Shown piece after piece: positions 48,431 through 58,505 of a stretch of DNA of 64,000 nucleotides. Source of the stretch: Gnetum montanum (lineage: Eukaryota > Streptophyta > Gnetopsida > Gnetales > Gnetaceae). A program made the position numbers and the translations under genes. Every line of letters starts with the position of its first letter. Position 1 is the stretch's first letter. The stretch lies in the NCBI GenBank assembly GCA_015680685.1, contig MNCI01025089.1, forward strand, positions 802,543 through 866,542. Reading direction: 5' to 3'. Under the pieces are notes generated by a model that had not been told where the DNA came from, ran no database searches, and was given only the letters and a program-made list of their open reading frames with translations.

Positions 48431-48799
48431 TAGAGTAGCCACAGATGCAACCTATATTAAGATGGGTCTAGGTAGCCTTGAAAGATCCTTTTCATACTCA
48501 TCTACCTTCTGAATCCTAGGATTTCTACTTTTTCCTCTAGATTACTTGGGCACCATAGTTGTTGCACCAATGCTAAGAATGGTTGAAATCAAGAAGGAAT
48601 GGAGGTTTAATGCTAGCTATAGGGGATATGGAAGGCTTCCACACTAAAGATTAGTGCTCTCTACAATAAGAAATATCTACTTGGTCTCTCTCACAAAACG
48701 CTACTTAACAAGAATGTGAATTATGATCGAAATTTGTGAGAATAACCATAAAAATCAGGCATAAATTTAAAATGCTTTCCTCTAAGCCCCAATTTCCCA

Positions 48800-51700
48800 T
48801 TTAGTGCACCATAATTCCAAGTGTACTAAAGTGCCAGTGTGGGGTGATGGGATGTGGTGGGGAAGGTTTTTGCGCTGGAGGGGGTTAAGTCTCTCCATGC
48901 TAAGATTGGTGGGAGTTAGGTTAAGAATTTAAAATTTTAAAATTTAGGGGGGAGTGTGCCCCACCATACACCCTCAATTTTAACATAAAAACTACATCAA
49001 TACTAAGTTTTGGCCACTTTTGATACTTGGAATAATATTTCAACCTTAACGCCCATGCATCCATGTTGGGGATGCCATGCCTAGCATGGACACATGCCTC
49101 CTACTACCTAAAGCCACTAAAACATAACATTTTAGCCATTTTAGCAACTAAAACCTACCTTTTCCAACCTTAGGCTTTCAAATGGGCTTAGGCCTTGCCA
49201 AAACTAGACAACTTGGGTTTCCACATTGGGGCAACACTGAAAAACATGGAACTAGGGTGATAACATCCATTCTTACCCTCCAACACCTATCTAGCCTAGG
49301 TTTTACCACTGAAGTAGGTCCACATGATCTAAAACCCCTCCAAGCACCCCTAGTAGCTATAAAACCTCATCAAACCTACATGAAAGTGGTCAAAACCTTC
49401 ATATTTGGTAGTTTCATGCTAAGTGAAACCTCATCCATGCTGAGTGGATCAGTGGGAGGAAGATAAGAATTTCCCAAATTGACTACCTAGTAGCCATATT
49501 TCAAAGGCTAGTATCCCCTCATAGCCTCCAGTAGCTTAGAATGACATTAGAACAAGTCGATTCTCCTCCCATAGCCTATTCCACACTGGTGAATTCCTCC
49601 TCCATGTTTTCTAGTGTGGAAACCTAGGGGGTCTGTCTGAAAGTCTATGATATGACTCAAAATAGCCAAATAACCTACCTTGGTGATCCCTAGACACTAT
49701 GGGAACCCTTTGGAACATTCAAAGACTTCAAAAGTAGTAAAAAATGGTATAATACTATCATACCCCTCTCATCCATGCTAGGGGTATCATGCCTAGTGTA
49801 GACGAAGTGGGAATATTTCATGAGGTACCTAGAAGTCTCCAAACTACTAGATCTTAACACTCAGTATTGACCGTCAACACTGGCAACCCCAAATGTTGAC
49901 ATGCATGGTCAATTGGCTATCAAACTAGTCTAGATCTAACTTTCTTGGTTCTTTCACATTGTAAGACACGTCCTCCACACTACCTAGCATGGAAACAAGG
50001 TGGATGGATATAAGAAGATTAGTAGGATATCCAGGAAGTAAGAAATCAACCTTAAATTAACCTATACTAATACCAAAACCTAAACAGCCTCTCCAAAGGC
50101 CACTAGATTGTAAAAAAATCAATAAAAATAAACTCCCTAAGGTTCTTCCACACTAAGAGGAACCTCATGCATGCTGAGGATCCTAGTCCCAATGTGGATG
50201 GAAGGGGAAAAGCTAAAAATATTAAAATTTACATGCAGTTTGACTTCTAGAAGCAACCTAATCCTTTTAGAAGCTAGTAGACTTCTAGAATCCTTTTGAA
50301 ATAACTAAAACTTGTCTCCCTTAGGTTTTCCATGTTAAGGAGGATCTCATCCATGTTGAGCATCCTAGTCCTAGTACGGATGGAGAGGGGGAAAGCTTGA
50401 AACCCATTTTATAGCCCTCAAAATGATGAAATTTTAGCCCCTAGCATTAATAGTCAACACTAATGACCCTATGGACAAAGATGCATAACTAAAACTAGAA
50501 ACGTTTAGTAAAAAATAGAGCCTCCTAGTTCCTCCATGTTTGGAACCACCTCTTCCACACTAGCTAGCATGGAAGTAGCGAGGTACTTTTGGGGCACTCA
50601 AAAATAGCCTTTAACTACCCTAAATAGATGCCAAAGAGCCTTTTGTATGTCCTAGGATCCTATTTGCGCATCCCAGAATCCTCAAACTTACAAAAATTGA
50701 TACTGAATAGTCAAAAACATTTTTTCCAAATATTCCATTCTAAGCATGAAAACCCTAGCATTGAAATAAGGTAGGAAGATCAAAAACCATCTAACTACCC
50801 CTGAAATGACCAAGTTTTAACATTAGGTAGTAGTAATCGATACTAGCAACCTTAGAAACCCACATGCATGGCCAGAAATGATAGAAAATGGAACAAATAG
50901 GGTCGATCTAGTTCCTTCATGCTAGAAGCCATGACTTCCATGCTAGCTAGCATGGAATCAAAGGGGAAACTTTGGGAGGACTCAAAAATAGCCTTTATAC
51001 ATGTCAAGTTGACACCCTAAAATCCTACATGAACCCCAAGACCAATTTTACATCTTCTAGAGCCCTCAAACCCTATAAAAGTGACTTAAAATGGCTAAAT
51101 ATGTTTTTTCTCCAATCCTCCACCTTGACCATACCATCCCTAGTATGGAAGAAAGGAGGAAAGCTCAAAACCCATCTAGAAAACCTCCAAATTAACTAGT
51201 TTTAATCTTAAACCCTAGTAGTCAACTACGGTGACCCTAGAAACATACATGCCTGATCGATTAAAGTCACAATTGGTTAAGATTTGAGATTTGTAACTAT
51301 TCCATGTTGGGAACCCTCAATTCCATGTTGGCCAATGTGGATACTAAGAGGAAACTCATTTGAGGCTCATAGATCACTAATAATGACATTAAATGACCTT
51401 ACATGCATCCTAGAACCATGTCAGCACCCATTGAAGCCTTCAAATGTTAGGAAACTAATCCTAAATGGCCAAAATATATTACCCTAGTCTTCCATGCTAA
51501 GAACCATAGCTCTAGTGTGGAAAGAAAGGGAAAATCCAAAAAATCATTTATGAATACCCAAAACTACAAAATTTTAACCTTAAACACTAGCTTTTGAACT
51601 TAGAACCCATGGAAGCTGACAGGCACAGTCAATTACAACTTGAATTGGCATAGATCTATGATTTTTTCCTCATCCACATTAGAGAAGGCCCCTTTCACAC

Positions 51701-52560
51701 TAGGTAGTGTGGAAATATGGGAAAAAGGCTACTTTTCCACTTTTGGCAAGATGACACTCTTGGAAGCAAAAGATCTACACCAGAGAAGCCTAGAACCTTA
51801 TAGTCATAAAATCTTACTCACTTGACCTGATTTTGACCACAAAAACCCATTCCCCCTTATCTTCTACACTGGAGAAACTCCCCCAACTTTCCCTTGATTA
51901 ACCTCCAAACATACCCAAAATTGGCTAGAAACTTATAGAATCATGATTTATACCCCTAGGAGCATAGAAACCTGGTTGATGTGGCCTAAAATTATATTGA
52001 AACCATGAAACAAGTGTTCCCAAATTCTTCCATGCTAAGGATACTATGTGTAGCATGGAAGAAAGGGGAGGTGGGGGTGGGNNNNNNNNNNNNNNNNNNN
52101 NNNNNNNNNNNNNNNNNNNNNNNNNNNNNNNATGGCCTCAAAATAACGCTAAAAGATGCATAACTTCTAGATCTAGGTTCCAACTACATGTTTGACCATG
52201 TTTGATCTTATTTTTGCTTAAATTTTGGTTTTTCACATTCATCCCCCTCTCTTCCATGCTAACTAGTGTGGAAGCAAGGGGATTAAACTCCAAAGCCTAC
52301 CTTTTGATATTTATTGGCCTTTGGAGTACCCAATTTTGATAGATTTGGCCTTGTGTTACCTTGGGAAGGCCCTAGATGATTAATTTTGGATCCTTTGATG
52401 CTCCAAAAATTACTTTCTTTACATTCCATGCTAATGATCCCTTCTTCCATGCTAGCTAGCATAGAAATATGGGAGGCCGAACATGAAAGCCTTAAAACTT
52501 TTATTTCTAGGTCTAAACAACCCCGACTAATGCCCAAACTCACCTAATAGCCTTGTAGCC
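48800..52560. repeat. Degenerate ~380-bp tandem array with palindromic words (E2)
   Basis: About ten diverged units with a period near 370-400 bp. Each unit carries two copies of a word built from TTCCATGCTAG and its complement, in two alternating contexts. One series starts near 50535, 50920, 51300 and 51670; the other near 50325, 50730, 51110, 51490 and 51860. A perfect 22-bp palindrome lies at 50936-50957. Close variants are at 50553-50574, 51694-51714, 52252-52273 and 52445-52466. GACCCTAGAAACxxACATGC-type links also recur. The array lies between the antisense gene and pol of E2. Tandem subrepeats in non-coding parts of Tat/Ogre elements are a known source of plant satellites. Confidence 0.75.
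52082..52131. other. 50-base assembly gap (N)
   Basis: Exactly 50 N follow a G-rich stretch inside the tandem array. Array length here is unreliable. Confidence 0.98.
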
Positions 52561-53130
52561 CTAAACCATGGCCCACTAAGCCCTAAAATTAGTGCAACCT
52601 GACCCGGTTTTACATATATCAGTTAAATTTCATCATATGTAGCCTGTTTTGCCTAATCTTTTTGTTATTACATGATGCTTTAACTTGTTTTTGGCCTAGT
52701 GTTGTATTGTCAACCTTGTTGACCTTGTTGTCGCATTTATGCAACCTTGTATTCTCTTCATTTATCTTAGTATAGCTTTCTTTTCCTTTTTTAGCCTTTT
52801 ATTAGTATCAAATAGTGGGTTTTGACCTTCCCTAACTACCATGGCCTCTTATGGCCTTACACTAGCATCATGGCACACTATGCCTTAAACTGGAAAAATC
52901 CTATCTTTTTTGGCCATGTGTAGCCTTTTTCCTCATACTTACCTTTTCATGACCTTTTTTGAACTTTATTTAGCATCTATTGCACTTTTTTCTTATTTGT
53001 ACCCCATTAGTAGCCTTGAATGGCCTTGTTTACATTAAAATAGCATATATTTACATGGTTCTATAGTATTTTAGCATTATTTATTCATTTTTACCTAGGT
53101 GTCACATAATGTGCTTATGGTTTACATGTA
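52561..53130 (+). mobile_element. E2 spacer before pol
   Basis: T-rich non-coding spacer. At about 52840-52905 there are two subrepeat units (CTACCATGGCCTCTTATGG, CACACTATGCCTTAAACTGG) of the 29-bp family. I see no gene. Confidence 0.5.
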
Positions 53131-56100
53131 GGACCCAATTATGGGTACCCAGGAGTAGATCAATTTACCTTTGAGCCTAAGTGGCCCTCATGGTGATGTT
53201 GAATAGTATATTAACCCCAATTGCCTAGATCTTGAGCCTGAAAATCTTGTTGACCGCATAGCCTTAGTAGAGAAACCTCTAGAATGACCTAAAAACCTAG
53301 TAAAAACCCTTGAATTAGAGGTGGAAAACATAATTTAAGACTATCTAGTTGAGGTTCCTATTATAACACACAATGGTGAGGAGAAAACCCTTAAACTAAG
53401 TTCCATACTAAAACCTCAATATGCTCAAGACATCACCAGGGTTCTACAAGATAACATTAAAGCCTTCACTTGGTCATATGAACATATGGTAGGCCTAGAC
53501 TCATGTTTGATCTAGCACAACATTATAATAGATCCTATCATTAGATCTATTAAGCAAAAAGAGCTCAAGATTAGACCTAATTTGGCCTTAATAATTTGTG
53601 ATGAGATGTTAGGGCTATACTAAGATAGTTTCATTAGGGTTGTCAATTATGCATAATGGGTGTCCAAAATAGTAATAGTTTCTAAGAAAAATGGAATTAT
53701 TTATATTTGCATTGATTTTAGAGACCTAAATAAAATAACCATCAAGGATGACTTCCCTCTACCTAGTATTGGTCAACTTATTGATACTATGACTAGACAT
53801 GCCTTGTTGTCCTTTATGGATGGATTCTCAGGATGTAATCAAATTAGGAAAAACTTGGAGAACTAACTTAACATAACCTTCATGACCTCTTGGCATACCT
53901 TTTTCTATACAATGATGTTCTTTGTCCTTAATAATGTAGAAGGAACCTATCAATGACCCATAACCTATATCTTCAGTGATTACATGTTAGGTTTTCTCAA
54001 TGATTACATATATGATATAGCCATTAAGTCCAAAGTGATAGATGACCATGCTAATGACCTAAATCTTGTGCTCAAACAATGACTAAAGTACAAGCTTAGT
54101 CTCAATCCCAAGAAATGTATCTTCAATGTCAAGACTGGTAAGGTGCTTTGCTTTGTAATATCTAAAGTAAGGATACATGTCAATCTTAATACTTTTAAGG
54201 CCATATCCAAGTTGGCAATGCTTACCAACCTCAAGGAGCTTTGAGGCTTATAAGGTATATTACAATTTATTTGTAGGTTTATCTCTAGGTTCACAAATAA
54301 GTTATAGCCTATGCAACACTTGCTTAAGAAGGGGGTTCACTATTAGTAGATGGCTCAATGCCAAGAGGGATTTGAAAACCTTAAGAAAGAGTTGGCACAA
54401 CTACCAATAGTCTATCCTTTAAAAGAGGGTAAATAGTTTTACGTCTACCTTACCATATTTAACACATCCAGTGCTTCTCTACTCTATTAGAAATGTGATG
54501 ATGGAGTAGAGATGGTAGTATACTACCTTATCCATGCATTCATTTTCGATGAGACCCTATACACTGAAGTGAACAAGTATTATCTAGCACTAGTCTTCTC
54601 ATTAAAGAAGTGGAGACACTACTTCTTCAGAAGCCACAGTAATGTCATTTGCAAAGATAATGTGCTTAAAGACATAATGACCAACATTTACAAAAGTAGG
54701 CATATAGTTTAATGGAAAGCCATAACCATGGAGTTTGACCTTCATTACATCTCTCAATCCTCAAAAAAAGGTCAAAATATAGTCATATAACTTATAGTTT
54801 CACCTATTTATGGTCAAGTAACCATAGATCTTGAGTTCCCTAATGAGTACATTAACACTATTGCCCAAGTGCCCAAGGATTATGAGATGGTCATTCATGT
54901 TGACAAAGCTTCAGTTACCCATTGGGATAGTGCTACTAACATTGTAACATTCTTGTCTAGTGAAATCTAATCCTTCGCCTATCATTTTGAGTTTCCATCC
55001 ATCAACAACATAGCAGAGTATGAGGGTTTGATCAGAGGGATGATGGTAGCTTGTAACCTAGGAATCATATGCTTAACGATCAAATGTAGTTGACAAGTTG
55101 TGGTCAACCAAGTGACAAATGTCTATGCATGTAAAGCCAAACACTTATAACCATACTATGAGCTAGGGAATAAATTGTTATAACAATTCATATATGTTAA
55201 TATCCAACACATATCCTAAAATGATAATCCCATATCTGATGTAATTACAATGTTATCCCTTAGTGTGATGCCAAATTTGTTTAGTAAGTTGCCCACCTTA
55301 ACTATGGACTATGCTACTTCCATCACACAAAAGATTGAGGATACCTTTGTGGTCATCATTTACATTGCTTCTACTAGGGAGTGGTATAATGATATCAAAT
55401 TTTACTTTATGCATGAAAAATCCTCACACGACTTGACTACTACTCAAAAGGATGTTAGATGTAAGTGATCGAAGTAGTATGTCATCATAGGTGATAACAC
55501 ATTATGTTGTTGATCTTATGATGGTGTACTCCTAAAGCTCTTAGGTAAAATTGAAGCCAGAATAGTCCTAGAGGAGGTTCATGAAGGTGTTTGTGGAGAA
55601 CATATAGGACCTAGAGCTATGGCTACTAAGATTAGACAATTAGGCTACTATTGGCCCTATATGGAAAATGATTGCTTGTAGTATGGTAAGTGTTGTGATA
55701 CATGCCAATGATATAGCAACCTCATACATGTACCACCAATGAAGTTTCATACCACTTAATTAACATGGCCATTTCAATGATGGAGGTTGAATATCATTAG
55801 ACCTATAATGCCTAAGTCTTCGATGGGGCATAGAATCATCATCATTGGAACTAAATACTTTACAAAGTGGGTTGACACAATTCTTCTAAGGAAGACTACA
55901 TCTAAGCAAGTCTCAAATTCATTTAGATAACATTGTAGCTTATTTTGGCATAGCCATGATTGTAGTTATAGACATTGGACCATAATTTAGTAGCTAGAAA
56001 ACAAAATATTTCTATAATGACCTAGGCATTAAGCATTCTTTCTTGTCACCTTATTACCCTTAAGTCAATGGACAAGTAGAAGCAAGCAATAAGGACATCA

Positions 56101-56665
56101 TCAGCTTGCTCAAGAAGATTCTCAACAATAGCAAGTGCAAATGGCATGAGCAACTTATCTATGCACTATTGGAAAATATAAAAACCTATGGAAAGGAAAT
56201 AGTTGTGATCCCTTATAGACTAGTTTATGGTTTTGAAGCTGTTTTAGCTCTTGAATTGCAGGTGCCTTCACTTTAAGTAGCCTTGACCAACTTCATCAAT
56301 GTTGTGTAGAACAAGGAGGTGCAAACAACAACCCTAAAATTAGTGGAGGAGCAAACATATTTATCATTTAGTGTAAGTACTTGCTTACATCAAAAACTAT
56401 CAAGAGAGGTAGAAGTGATAACATCATCATAATTTAACCAAGAATAATATCAAGAAAGGTAACCTTGTTCTTAAAGTTGTCTATGAGCATGTAGCCAAAT
56501 TCTTAGCCAACTAGGAAGGGTTCTTTCTTGTCACTAGAGTCTACAAGAATGGTGCATTCAAGATAGCTAACATGGATGTCAATGTGTAGGCCAATCCAGT
56601 CAATCATTCCTATCCAAAGTCATACTACATGTAGCCAAAAGGCATCAACAAGAAAGCCTACTTTC
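53131..56665 (+). pseudogene. Pol of T-family element E2 with two RNase H domains
   Basis: A polyprotein largely in one frame from about 53131 to about 55915 despite many stops, then shifted once. RT: KIVIVSKKNG..YICIDFRDLNKIT (53662), FPLPSIGQLID and LLSFMDGFSGCNQI (53810); the catalytic box is YIYDIAIKSK, one Asp lost. RNase H: VNKYYLALVFSLKKWRHYF (about 54570). A second, archaeal-type RNase H at about 54880-55150: MVIHVDKAS, INNIAEYEGLIRGMMVA and QVVVNQV. Integrase: VHEGVCGEHIG, CCDTCQ (55570-55710), KYFTKWVD, a VNGQVEASNKDI block (about 56065) and PYRLVYGFEAVL (about 56213). RT-RH-aRH-INT is the hallmark of the Tat lineage. TAG/TAA in place of Gln codons is common. Confidence 0.85.
54860..55170 (+). 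pseudogene. Second (archaeal-type) RNase H of E2 pol
   Basis: MVIHVDKAS carries the first catalytic Asp in the usual h-x-h-D-G-A-S position (Gly changed to Lys). INNIAEYEGLIRG carries the N-x-A-E-Y-E-A motif with the catalytic Glu. CS-stop-QVVVNQV corresponds to GDSQLVVNQV, where the catalytic Asp is lost next to the stop. Known Tat/Ogre elements have this extra domain after their own RNase H. Confidence 0.8.
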
Positions 56666-56667
56666 AA

Positions 56668-56813
56668 TAACCTACCAAGGCCTAAAACTAATGATATAGG
56701 CTATCAAGACCTTAAAATTGTGACTATGATCTACTATGACCTTAAGCTAGCAACACAACCTACAAGGACCTTAAATTGATACCATGGCTCACCAAAACCT
56801 TAAACTAACGCCA
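56668..56813 (+). repeat. Five subrepeats of the 29-31-bp family
   Basis: Five successive units share CTA(C/T)xA(A/T)G(A/G)CCTTAAA: ACCTACCAAGGCCTAAAAC, GGCTATCAAGACCTTAAAAT, TCTACTATGACCTTAAGC, ACCTACAAGGACCTTAAATT and GCTCACCAAAACCTTAAAC. They lie between the end of pol and the 3' LTR of E2. Confidence 0.75.
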
Positions 56814-56960
56814 TTGGTAACTTGGGTAGCTTGGTTTTATCATTTCATATGGCTTTTATACATTGTAGCATTATAACATGTTCTGTTTGCTTGGTTTTCT
56901 TGCCCTCTTGGAGTTGTGTTTGCAGGATGAAGCTCAAAACCATTACAAGGATGCAAATCA

Positions 56961-58505
56961 TGATGACAACAAGTCACCATGCAACCTCAATGTGAAAGAT
57001 TTGGTGGGTTTGTCCTACTGTGCCAAGAGTGCTTGTACCATTGCCCTTCATCTAGCACCATTCCTTGAGCCCAACCAAGTAACATAATCATAAAATACAA
57101 TGTTAACCTATATTTGACACTCATGCACTATGGACATATGATATCTCTCTATCATGCTTCACTCTCAAGTCCACTTGAATGTGACACACTTCATACAGTG
57201 GAAGAGCACAAAGTGCACCAAACATAACACATCTTATTTACTAGGAAAACTAAGTCCATCAAGTGTAATGTAACTCATTCAATGGAAAACCCATATAAAA
57301 AATGGCCCTAGTAATGAAACTCAACTAAAAGTAAATTGCAAAAAGGCCAAATGGCTAGTAAAGTTGTTAGCCTTCATGACCATCTCCCTAATGACCATTA
57401 TAGTAATCTAAATCATAGCCTTATCCCATTGCCACAAACACTCTTCAACATGGTTCAATAATATTGGATCAAGTGCAGAGAGGGAATGTTGATGGTGAAC
57501 CTATAGTTGTGTTTTGTACTCTTCATTAGTGCATCTTAGGTCAGTCCTCCAGACACCAACAAAGGGCCATTGAAACACCATAAAAATTTGGATGTTATGG
57601 TTAATTTTCATCATGTAGCTTTCATCCCATGATAGTTGAGGCAAAAATTCATTGTAAATGTGAAGATTGTAATCCATGAAGGGAAATCTCACATATTCCA
57701 TAATTTTTGGGCTGAAAAATGCCTCATAAGTGATTAAAGACTCATTCCCCAAGTGAAACAAAGTTAGCTAGTGTCTATATTTGGGCTTGGGGAGGTCAAA
57801 AATGACTTTTGGAAAGCCAAAAATGACAATTTGATGTGTTTTATGGGAGTGTATATATGTTTCTATGCTAGAAACATCTACAAGGGGTAAATCTCACTGA
57901 CCCTTAGTTTGGAGGAATGGGTGTTTCCCCCTTAGCATGGAAACCTTCTCCTGATCCCCCCTAGTGTGGAGACTACATGCATAGTGTGAAAACATTTCCC
58001 GCTCATCATGGAAGTTTCCCCTAGTGCAAAGGCTCCACCTGTAGCATGGAAACTACATGCCCCCCAATGTGGAAGACACAAAAGTTAAATTTCATCACTC
58101 CATGTGCTCCAACATTGATTAGCCACTTCAGAAAACATAGCAAAAGGCTTAGCATGGAAGATTCATCTCCAACATAGAAGAGGTGTCCCCATTACTTTTT
58201 ATTCTAAGTGAAATGGCCATGGGGGTTTAGCACTTACTATATATGTTAACCCCTCAAATTTGGGCACTAATCTTGCCTATATAAAGTAGAAATTTGCAAT
58301 CTACATTTGCTTTCCATTTTATAGATTTGTAATTTTCTACATTAGATTTTCTCAACTCTCTATTTTGCATTTTGTTAGTCCTTGAGTGATCTATTGGATC
58401 ATCTAGGATAGCTCAACTCCATTGTTTTGAAGGCCCTAGGGGTTCAAAGTTGAGACTACTATGTTCGATCCATCTATTTTCTAGTGATCAATTTTTTCGA
58501 TTGTA
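56961..58505 (+). repeat. 3' LTR of E2
   Basis: An LTR of about 1545 bp, starting near TGATGACAACAAG and ending near CAATTTTTTCGATTG. It aligns along its length with the next LTR (58506-60473), and its tail matches the truncated 5' LTR at 31140-31387 best. U3 words TAGCATGGAAAC / TAGTGTGGAG recur at 57930-58170, the same words as in the E2 internal array. A TATA-like CCTATATAAAG lies at about 58274. Open frames inside it are probably accidental. Confidence 0.7.
58273..58284 (+). promoter_or_regulatory. TATA-like box of the E2 3' LTR
   Basis: GCCTATATAAAG lies between the word-rich U3 and the conserved LTR tail, at a suitable place for the element promoter. Confidence 0.5.

Larger units (their letters stand above)
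43640..48556 (-). pseudogene. Antisense multi-exon extra gene of E2
   Basis: A gene-like set of minus-strand blocks between protease and pol. Proposed exons: 48556-48432 (ATG, then SRGKSRNPRIQKVDEYEKD, ending before GGTAGG); about 46862-46498 (LIIVELVGILFYIG, LGVREFLAYIL, FSVMLWSHMY); about 46330-46070 (DEFTKDHHIRIIV, RNFDKYTKMFNLIYKNYKDE, ending KKKKKG before GTACA); about 45970-44930, including an open 151-codon run 45691-45236 (YPFFRSHAFPKLLLQKKVIN, DTRFNWATALAIGLKNEI); 44800-44625 (ending EEEEEEL before GGTATG); 44540-44395 (FMRGMAKDIIN, before GGTAAG); and a coiled-coil-like part to about 43640. The second block resembles the NIF/FCP1 HAD fold without catalytic Asp. Copies lie at 5150-6790 and 60850-62520. 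Function unknown. Confidence 0.6.

Noticed and set aside
48800-52560. CRISPR-like or regularly spaced repeat array
   Set aside because: Units are about 380 bp, diverged, and in a plant retrotransposon; spacing and unit form do not fit CRISPR.
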